64,000 bases of DNA, from the NCBI GenBank assembly GCA_016714225.1, contig JADJNS010000037.1:34368-98367 (forward strand), written 5' to 3'. Source of the stretch: Archangiaceae bacterium (GTDB lineage Bacteria; Myxococcota; Myxococcia; Myxococcales; Myxococcaceae). This document shows, piece after piece, positions 58,448 through 64,000 of this stretch; within the stretch, counting starts at the first letter, position 1; every line of letters starts with the position of its first letter. The notes under the pieces were generated by a model. The model did not search any database and had not been told where the DNA came from. It was given only the letters and a program-made list of their open reading frames with translations. Position numbers and translations under genes: made by a program.

Positions 58448-59374
58448 TCAAGCCGACAGGTACGGCTCGACGGCCTTGCGCGAGAGCGACCACGTCCGCT
58501 CGATCAGCGTCTCGTCGAGCGCCTCGCTCATCGGCTGGGTCACTGCGCAGTCAGCCAGGTACGCGCCGTTCTGCTCCGCGAGCTCAGGAGCGGTCGCCGC
58601 GTAGACGGTCGTCGCGGCGCCCTGGGGCACCGACTTGAGCAGCACCTTGCCAACCGCACGGAAGACCGGGGTGAGGAAGGGCGGGATCATGGTGCGGGTC
58701 AGGTTGGTCGCGATGACCCCGGGGTGCAGCGAGAACGCCTCGACGTTCGCCGGGAACCGCTTTGCCAGGCCGCGCGCGAACAGCACGTTCGCCAGCTTCG
58801 AGTCGCCGTACTGGGCCTGCGGCGCGTACTTGCGCTGCTGAAACGCGCGGTCGCCGTCGAGCGTCGCGATGATCGACGCGCCGCTGCCGCGGCGGTGCAG
58901 GTCGCTCGACACGGTGACCACCCGCGCGGCGGGCGACTGCTTCAGCCGCTTCTCGAGCAGCAACGTCAGCAGAAAGTGGCCCAGGTGGTTGGTGCCCAGC
59001 TGCGACTCGAAGCCTTGCGCGGTGACCCCCAGCGGCGGCGCCATGATGCCGGCGTTGTTGATCAGCAGATCGAGCGGGCCCTCGCCGCTCGCCGCCGCGA
59101 AGGCGCGCACCGAAGCCAGGTCGGTCAGGTCGAGCGCCTTCACGTCGAGCCTGCCCGCGCCCGCCGGCAGCCCCGCTTCGAGCTCGGCCTTCACCTTCTC
59201 GCCCGCCTCGACGTTGCGCACCGCCAGCGTGACGTCGGCGCCCGCCAGCGCGAGCACCCGCGTCGTCTCGACGCCGAGCCCCGAGCTCGCGCCCGTCACG
59301 ATCGCCGTCTTGCCCTTCAGGCTACGGCCCTGCAGCGCCTCGTCCGCGGTGGTCTTCTTGCCGAGCTTGTTCAT
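58448..59374 (-). CDS. Short-chain dehydrogenase/reductase
   Basis: 308 residues. Rossmann loop TAIVTGASSGLGVETTRVLA, NNAGIMAPP, catalytic Ser in VVTVSSDLH and the Y-x3-K pair in QYGDSKLANVLFARGLA, all intact. The length and LHPGVIATNL fit the retinol-dehydrogenase/WWOX-like classical SDR group, which prefers NADP. Substrate unknown. It is preceded on the same strand by the SRPBCC gene with a 52-base gap and could be on the same transcript. Confidence 0.9.
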   Translation of the reverse strand: MNKLGKKTTADEALQGRSLKGKTAIVTGASSGLGVETTRVLALAGADVTLAVRNVEAGEKVKAELEAGLPAGAGRLDVKALDLTDLASVRAFAAASGEGPLDLLINNAGIMAPPLGVTAQGFESQLGTNHLGHFLLTLLLEKRLKQSPAARVVTVSSDLHRRGSGASIIATLDGDRAFQQRKYAPQAQYGDSKLANVLFARGLAKRFPANVEAFSLHPGVIATNLTRTMIPPFLTPVFRAVGKVLLKSVPQGAATTVYAATAPELAEQNGAYLADCAVTQPMSEALDETLIERTWSLSRKAVEPYLSA

Positions 59375-59426
59375 GCCGCCAGTGTGCCGCCGGCGGCCTC
59401 GAATCTCTGTGAAGAAAGGTTGCCGG

Positions 59427-60370
59427 TCAGCCGAGCAGCGCTTCGAGCGCGTCGAACGACCCCGTCCACCCGAGCGTCATGCCCGAGCGCTCTCTCACGA
59501 ACGCCTCGAGCTCTGCGGCGCTCGTCTTGCCGTGCGGCTCGGTGATCACGGTCACCCGCGTGCAGTCGGGCGTCTCTGCGGCGAGCAGCACCGTGGTTCG
59601 CAGCATCGGCGGCCACTGCTCGGTGCCCGGAGCCGGCGCCGGCTGCTCGCGCGCGTCGACGAACTGCTGCGCGTAGACGATGCGGTGGGGTGGCTCGATG
59701 GCGAGGTACTCGGCGCGCACGTGCATGGTGCCGTGCTTGCCGGTGATGACGAAGAGCGTGCTCTTGCCGGGGCGATCTCCGAGCGAAGAAAGCGCAGCGC
59801 GCTGCCCGCGGGAGGCAGCCACTTCGCGAGGTGCTCGGCGTTCGTCCACATCTCGAACACCCGCGCGATGGGCGCCTCGAACGTGCGGTTGATGACGAAG
59901 CTCTGCTTGCCTGCGGTGGCCTGATCGAGGTGCTCGGCGAGACGGTCCCACGTCGAGTTGCCGCCGACCTGCTTGATGAACTTCGCCGTCTCGGCGGCCG
60001 CCTCGGGAGTCGCCAGCGCGAAGGTCATGTGCATGGTCGTCTTGCCGTTGGTCTCGTGAAAGGTGACCGTGACGCGGAAGAGGGGCGGGCGATCGTCGGT
60101 GCCGCCGTGGTCGTAGACGAGCTTCTGGTACGGCTCGACCACGTGGTACCGGGTGACGTTCGGGTAGTCGACGCCGTCGGGGCCGTGCATGGTGTAGCGC
60201 CACGTGCCTCCCGCGCGCAGGTCTTTGCTGTGGGTGGTGATGGTGAAGCCGCGCGGCCCCCACCACTTCTCGACCTGCTCCTGCACCGTCCACGCGTCCC
60301 ACACCGCGCGCACGGGTGCGTCGTACACCCGGGTGAGCTGCAGCTCGTTCGGTTTGGTCTTCGAGATCAT
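59427..60370 (-). pseudogene. Tandem SRPBCC (AHSA1-type) domain protein, apparent frameshift
   Basis: ATG 60370 gives MISKTKPNELQLTRVYDAPV, a first SRPBCC/AHSA1 domain (1-150) and the beginning of a second (FVINRTFEAPIARVFEMWTN). The frame breaks in the second domain at GGGG (59769-59772 on the plus strand). One added base joins EIAPGKSTLFVITG and continues to the stop at 59427 (GMTLGWTGSFDALEALLG). The product is then about 314 residues, two fused START-like hydrophobic-pocket domains. It overlaps the ArsR gene (ATGA at 60367-60370), the usual arrangement for ArsR/SRPBCC pairs. The break is most likely a 1-base sequencing loss. Confidence 0.82.
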
Positions 60371-60732
60371 CTTCGTTCTCCCTTGGTTGCTTTGGTCTTG
60401 GTCGGGTGAGGCGGTGCCACGGTCTTCAGGTGCTCGCCCAGGCGGTCGAGCTGCGCCTCCCACATGGCCCGGTACTGCTCGAACCACTCGGCGGCTGGCT
60501 CGAGCGCGTGGGGCTCGAGACGGCAGGGCCGCAGCTGCCCGTCGCGCCGCCGCGAGATGAGCCCCGCACGCTCGAGCACCTTGAGGTGCTTGGTGACCGC
60601 GGGGCCTGAGAGCGAGAAGGGCTCGGCGAGATCTTTCACCGGCGCCTCGCCGCTCGAGAGCCGGGCGAGAATCGCTCGGCGGGTGGGGTCGGCGAGCGCC
60701 GAGAAGACCAGCGAGAGATCGTTCGACCGCAT
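60367..60732 (-). CDS. ArsR-family transcriptional regulator
   Basis: 121 residues. The winged helix LADPTRRAILARLSSGEAPV, then FSLSGPAVTKHLKVLERAGL, is standard for the metal-independent ArsR subgroup paired with SRPBCC genes; no metal-binding CxC motif is present. The tail is Lys/Thr-rich. It overlaps the SRPBCC gene and lies just downstream of TTAACC-type repeats that are a likely operator. Confidence 0.92.
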   Translation of the reverse strand: MRSNDLSLVFSALADPTRRAILARLSSGEAPVKDLAEPFSLSGPAVTKHLKVLERAGLISRRRDGQLRPCRLEPHALEPAAEWFEQYRAMWEAQLDRLGEHLKTVAPPHPTKTKATKGERR

Positions 60733-60742
60733 GGGTCGAGTA

Positions 60743-60764
60743 TTAACCCATTGGTTAATTAACC
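60743..60764. promoter_or_regulatory. Triple TTAACC half-site array upstream of the ArsR gene
   Basis: TTAACC (60743-60748), GGTTAA (60753-60758) and TTAACC (60759-60764) form overlapping inverted repeats; GGTTAATTAACC (60753-60764) is a perfect 12-base palindrome. It lies 11-32 bases upstream of the ArsR start. Probable autoregulatory operator, possibly bound by two dimers. Confidence 0.6.
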
Positions 60765-60782
60765 TTCAAGCGAAATGTCGGC

Positions 60783-61265
60783 CTACGGCGAGCAGATCGA
60801 TCGGTCGGTGCCGAACCCGATGTACGTGCACCTCGGCAGCGTGGCCGGGCACTCGGCGGGCGCGTCGCACAGCTGGCTGCACCGGTGCACGCCGGTGCTC
60901 GGCTCGATGCACAGCGCGCTCGCGCAGTCGCCTTCGACCGCGCAGGTGTCGCCTGCGGCGCCGGTGCCGCGCACGCCCGGCACGCACCACACGCTCTGGC
61001 CGGTCGCGTCTTCGCTGACGCACCGAAACGTCGGAGCGCAGTCGTCGTTCGAGAAGCACGGGCAGTCGGTCTTCACCGCGCACGAGCCGCCGTCCCAGTA
61101 GCGGCTCGGGTTCATGCCGGCGTCGCTGCGGCCGGCGTCAGCGATGCCGCCGTCTGCGCCGGCGTCGGTCGACATGCCCGCGTCGGCCGGTACGCCCGAG
61201 TCCATCACCGGCTGCGGGCGAGAGCCGCAACCCACCACCGCCAGCACCACGAGAAGTCTGCGCAC
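60783..61265 (-). CDS. Cys-rich lipoprotein with Asp-Ala-Gly linker
   Basis: 160 residues from GTG 61265. Lipobox VVGC (Cys13) in RRLLVVLAVVGCGSR. The linker has repeated D-A-G units (VPADAGMSTDAGADGGIADA), a feature of myxobacterial cell-surface lipoproteins. The C-terminal domain holds about 11 cysteines (CAVKTDCPCFSNDDC and later pairs), suggesting a disulphide-bonded fold, with a KTDCPCFSNDDCAPTFRCV pattern like small EGF/dickkopf-type domains. Probably on the outer surface. Function unknown. Confidence 0.75.
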   Translation of the reverse strand: MRRLLVVLAVVGCGSRPQPVMDSGVPADAGMSTDAGADGGIADAGRSDAGMNPSRYWDGGSCAVKTDCPCFSNDDCAPTFRCVSEDATGQSVWCVPGVRGTGAAGDTCAVEGDCASALCIEPSTGVHRCSQLCDAPAECPATLPRCTYIGFGTDRSICSP

Positions 61266-61278
61266 GCGAGCGGGGTTA

Positions 61279-61641
61279 TCACGCCGCGGCGGCGGCTTCC
61301 CTCTTGCGGCGCACCACGCGCGAGGTGAGCCCGAGCAGCCCCAGCGCCAGGCACATGATCGTGTCGCCGCGCACCGGCACCTTCAGGTTCACCAGCGCGT
61401 TGAACTTGTTCGGCACGACCGACTCGACCACCGCGCGCGTCAGCAGCCGGCAATCGGCGCTGTCGTTCTGCTCGGCGCGCTCTCTCGGGCACTCGGGCGC
61501 TTCGGCCAGCGGCTTCGCCTGCAGGTAGAGGTTCACCACGTTGGTGAGGCAGACGAGGCCCGCCACGCCGATGCAGATCGCGAGCCACTCGAAGTACATG
61601 CGCAGGGTGAACGGCCGTCGGGCTGGCTTCGGCTTCGGCAT
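61279..61641 (-). CDS. Small two-segment membrane protein
   Basis: 120 residues. First membrane segment about 16-36 (EWLAICIGVAGLVCLTNVVN), second about 92-107 (DTIMCLALGLLGLTSRV). The loop between (about 40-90) holds a possible disulphide pair in the sequence PECPRERAEQNDSADCRLL. Basic residues flank both ends, so the N- and C-termini are likely cytoplasmic. No family recognised. The gene lies 13 bases before the Cys-rich lipoprotein gene on the same strand. Confidence 0.6.
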   Translation of the reverse strand: MPKPKPARRPFTLRMYFEWLAICIGVAGLVCLTNVVNLYLQAKPLAEAPECPRERAEQNDSADCRLLTRAVVESVVPNKFNALVNLKVPVRGDTIMCLALGLLGLTSRVVRRKREAAAAA

Positions 61642-61692
61642 GGTCGGCAGAGCATCGCCGACCTGCCGGTGCGGCTCAGCAGAGAACTCGTC

Positions 61693-62160
61693 TCACTTCG
61701 TCGCAGGCGGAGGCCCCGGCGGCGTGGCGACCTGGGTGACGCACCGGCCCGACTCAGGGCAGGGCGCGCACGCGGTACCCGGCGGGCACACCGGGCACGT
61801 GCCGCCCTCCCACTGGCAGGTCGACTTCTGCCCGCAGCTGGCCAGGTCGGTGAACACGCCGCACGGGTCGCTCGACCCCGCGACCGGGCCCACCTGGTAG
61901 CAGCTCGCGTACTTGATCAGGTTCGGAGGACACGGCGAGCAGGCCGCCCCCGGCGGGCACTTCGGGCACTGCGACAGGTCGTACTTCGCCTGGCACCCCT
62001 GCGTGGAGCGGCACGTCTTCTCGTCGAACCCCGCGCACGGGTCTCTGGGGCCCAGCTCGTTCTCGCCCGACAGTGAAGACGACGAGTCCGAAGCCTCGCT
62101 CGCAGCGGGCACTCCGCACGCCGCCAGACTGAACATCGACACCACGATCACTCGGTTCAT
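61693..62160 (-). CDS. Cys-rich lipoprotein with repeated CPxCPPGxxCxPC units
   Basis: 155 residues. Lipobox LAAC (Cys15) in MNRVIVVSMFSLAACGVPA. After a Ser/Glu-rich linker there are two similar repeats: CPKCPPGAACSPCPP and CPVCPPGTACAPCPE, each preceded by an acidic segment with paired Cys (DPCAGFDEKTCRSTQGCQA and DPCGVFTDLASCGQKSTCQW). This is a clear internal duplication of about 50 residues. The spacing suggests disulphide or metal binding. It is probably surface-exposed. Function unknown; no close named family. Confidence 0.75.
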   Translation of the reverse strand: MNRVIVVSMFSLAACGVPAASEASDSSSSLSGENELGPRDPCAGFDEKTCRSTQGCQAKYDLSQCPKCPPGAACSPCPPNLIKYASCYQVGPVAGSSDPCGVFTDLASCGQKSTCQWEGGTCPVCPPGTACAPCPESGRCVTQVATPPGPPPATK

Positions 62161-62285
62161 GCTGCAGTTCCTTTCGCTCGGCCTGCCGCAGCACTGAGCA
62201 ACCGACGTGCCCGCTCGAGCCGAACCGCAAGCGCCGGGAAACGCGTGGCGCCCTGTTGACTGCAGTCAATAGGTGCTGACGACCG

Positions 62286-63668
62286 TCATAGGTTCACGTT
62301 GGTGCCCGGGTTCGGGGCCAGCGCGAAGCCGAGGCCGGTGGCGAGCCCACCGGCGACCAGTACTCCGACCACGCCCCAGAACCAGGCGCGGCGGTAGAAC
62401 GGCAGAGGAGGTGGCGCGAGGTCGGCCGAGACCGGCACCCGCAGCGGGGCCCTCTCGGAGCCCACCGCCGCGACCGGCCACCCCTGGTGCGTCAGCGCCT
62501 CGAGCGCGTACTCGAGCACCCATGGCGCCGAGGAAGATCGAAGCGCAGGCAGCTCGAGCGCGCCGTTCGGCGTGAGCCGCTGCTCGGCGCGCGACCACTG
62601 CGCCGCCCCGAGCTCGCGGTACACCACGCGCAGCGTCTCGAGGCATGAGCCGGCGTCGACGGCGAGCCGCAGCGGCTTGCCGCCGCTCGCCCCTTCCGGC
62701 GGGGTGTGGGCGAGCGCGCACTGCGAGCTCACCCAGGTCGTGGCGGCTTCGACTGCGGCGCGCAGCGCGGCGAGGCGAGGCGACGCCACGATGGCGATCT
62801 CCTTCGCCGGCATACCTTCGCCCGAGACGAGCAGGCGCAGGTGCTGGGCGTCGAGCAGCACCACGGCGTCGACGCGCAGCGCGCGCGCGGTCGCGTTCGC
62901 GGCGTCTGGCGAAGGCGCGACGCCGAGCTCGAGGCCGAGGCGCACGAGGCCCGGCCCGTCGCCGTCGCTCGAGGCGCTCAAGCCGATCGGCGCTGCACCC
63001 TCGGCTCCGAGCACCCGCGAGGCGGGCAGGTGCCCGTCGTACAGCGCGAAGATCGCGTGTGGCCCGCGCGAGACCTCGACCGCGAGCGGAGAGACCCCCA
63101 CCGGCGCGCCATCGACGAACATCTCGGCGCCCGCGGGTGTGGTCTCGAGCTGCAGCGTCGCCTCGCGCGCGCCGAGCCCCGCGACCGCGCGCTGCAGGCG
63201 CTGGCGGGCCTCGGGGCTCCACTGGGCCTCTTCGAGCTCGAGGGTGGGGCAGGTGGCCGCGGCGCGCGCCCACGCCGGCTCGTCTCCCGCCTGCGCCGCC
63301 ACCAGCCACAGCCGCGCGAGGTCGCGCGCGATCTGGGGGTCGCCTTCCCACCCAGCGGCGCTGAGCAGCGCCGCCTGCACCCGCTTCTTCGCCAGCGGGT
63401 ACTTCGCGTCGAAGAAGAGCCGCCGCGCTTCCTGGTACCCGAGCGCGACCGCCGCCCGCGCGGTGAGCAGCGGCGCGAGAGTGGGCCCGAACGGCAGCTC
63501 TTCGAGCCTCGCGTTCAGACCCGCAGCTTGAAGGCGGGTGAGCAGCACCTCGCGCTCGGCCTCTGACGCGCCGTGCGTCACCAGCGCGACGCGTGGCGCA
63601 GGTGCGCCTTCGGCCACCGCCCCGAGCAGCAACAGCGCGTGTGTTAGCATCGAGGCCGCTGCGTGCAT
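62286..63668 (-). CDS. PEGA-domain protein with C-terminal membrane anchor
   Basis: 460 residues. Signal peptide from ATG 63668 (or the second Met at 63650, MLTHALLLLGAVAEG). The middle contains a PEGA-type repeat (LQLETTPAGAEMFVDGAPVG, about 170-215), used for surface or scaffold contacts. A membrane segment lies near the C-terminus (FWGVVGVLVAGGLATGLGFA, about 430-450). PEGA proteins with this layout recur in myxobacteria beside Ser/Thr kinases, and here the start overlaps the start of a divergent kinase gene by six bases. Function unknown; a kinase-linked envelope role is inferred. Confidence 0.8.
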   Translation of the reverse strand: MHAAASMLTHALLLLGAVAEGAPAPRVALVTHGASEAEREVLLTRLQAAGLNARLEELPFGPTLAPLLTARAAVALGYQEARRLFFDAKYPLAKKRVQAALLSAAGWEGDPQIARDLARLWLVAAQAGDEPAWARAAATCPTLELEEAQWSPEARQRLQRAVAGLGAREATLQLETTPAGAEMFVDGAPVGVSPLAVEVSRGPHAIFALYDGHLPASRVLGAEGAAPIGLSASSDGDGPGLVRLGLELGVAPSPDAANATARALRVDAVVLLDAQHLRLLVSGEGMPAKEIAIVASPRLAALRAAVEAATTWVSSQCALAHTPPEGASGGKPLRLAVDAGSCLETLRVVYRELGAAQWSRAEQRLTPNGALELPALRSSSAPWVLEYALEALTHQGWPVAAVGSERAPLRVPVSADLAPPPLPFYRRAWFWGVVGVLVAGGLATGLGFALAPNPGTNVNL

Positions 63669-64000
63669 GCTTCGTTCCACGAACGGTACACGATCATCCG
63701 ACCGCTCGGAGCTGGTGGAATGGCCGAGCTGTTCGTCGCCGAGCGCAGCGGCGCCCGCGGGGCGCGCCGGCGGGTGGTGCTCAAGCGCATGCTCCAGTCG
63801 TACGCCGAAGACCCCGAGCTGCGCGGCCTCTTCATTCACGAGGCCCGCATCGCCATGCAGCTCTCGCACGCGAACATCGTGCAGGTGTTCGACTTCGAAG
63901 AGCGCCCCGACGGCTTCGTGCTCGAGATGGAGCTCGTCGATGGCTGCGACCTGCGCCGGCTGCTGCGCGCGGGCGGCCCGCTGCCGGCCGGCGCGATGGT
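63663..64000 (+). CDS. Ser/Thr protein kinase, N-terminal part (runs off right edge)
   Basis: At least 112 residues visible from GTG 63663. RYTIIRPLGAGGMAELFVAE is the Gly loop of a Hanks-type kinase, with Lys in RVVLKRMLQSY and the C-helix HEARIAMQLSH. The window ends before the HRD and DFG motifs. The start overlaps the divergent PEGA gene (ATG at 63668), so both are likely controlled from the same short region. Whether it has a module A/B tail like the kinases at 36-41 kb cannot be seen. Confidence 0.85.
   Translation, partial: MHASFHERYTIIRPLGAGGMAELFVAERSGARGARRRVVLKRMLQSYAEDPELRGLFIHEARIAMQLSHANIVQVFDFEERPDGFVLEMELVDGCDLRRLLRAGGPLPAGAM

Overview
The window looks like a piece of chromosome from a myxobacterium (Myxococcota, formerly Deltaproteobacteria). 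The DNA is very GC-rich and almost fully coding. It carries a close relative of the Myxococcus social-motility protein FrzS, an MglA-like small GTPase, several eukaryote-type Ser/Thr kinases with periplasmic tails, DUF4388, PEGA and DUF1592/DUF1552 proteins, and Cys-rich lipoproteins with Asp-Ala-Gly linkers. No insertion sequence, prophage, CRISPR array or rRNA was seen, and no gene-free stretch exceeds 300 bases. Species-level placement is not possible from reading alone.

Layout. 0-7.5 kb: a minus-strand run purM-purN-FAD oxidoreductase-murQ-anmK-MglA-like GTPase, tightly overlapped, with a DUF4388 gene facing it. 7.6-11.4 kb: a compact cAMP module on the plus strand (CHASE2 adenylate cyclase, cyclic-nucleotide-binding regulator, class II cAMP phosphodiesterase), then udk. 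12-23 kb: mixed housekeeping and conserved genes (a MetX-like hydrolase that has lost its nucleophile, a PQQ-propeller protein, a HARE-HTH protein, lipoproteins, birA, coaX). 23-26.3 kb: an ECF sigma, anti-sigma, frzS run with a plausible self-regulated ECF promoter. 26.4-31.1 kb: ald, a DUF1592/DUF1552 exported pair, a terminator and tRNA-Arg.

31.1-48.2 kb is the most distinctive region: a lipid/polyene-type biosynthetic locus. It has four complete ketosynthases, two short Cys-less ketosynthase-like partners, an acyl carrier protein, a FabZ-type dehydratase, a retinol-saturase/phytoene-desaturase-like FAD enzyme, a PlsC acyltransferase and a NodB deacetylase. Two transmembrane Ser/Thr kinases and a PilZ protein sit inside it. 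The kinase tails and a secreted protein overlapping the ACP gene appear to share the same two C-terminal modules, tying the signalling genes to the biosynthetic genes. The product is unknown.

48-64 kb: CoA-binding protein, patatin, an ArsR-methyltransferase fusion coupled to metH, ihfA, a structured intergenic element, tRNA-Pro, a TetR/P450 pair, a histidine kinase, SDR, an ArsR/SRPBCC pair, Cys-rich lipoproteins, a PEGA protein and the start of another Ser/Thr kinase.

Five genes are broken by single small indels in short G/C or CG runs, each reparable by one small change. This is more consistent with sequencing or assembly indels than with five decayed genes. The coding DNA also shows a strong bias against GGA/TCC across codon junctions.
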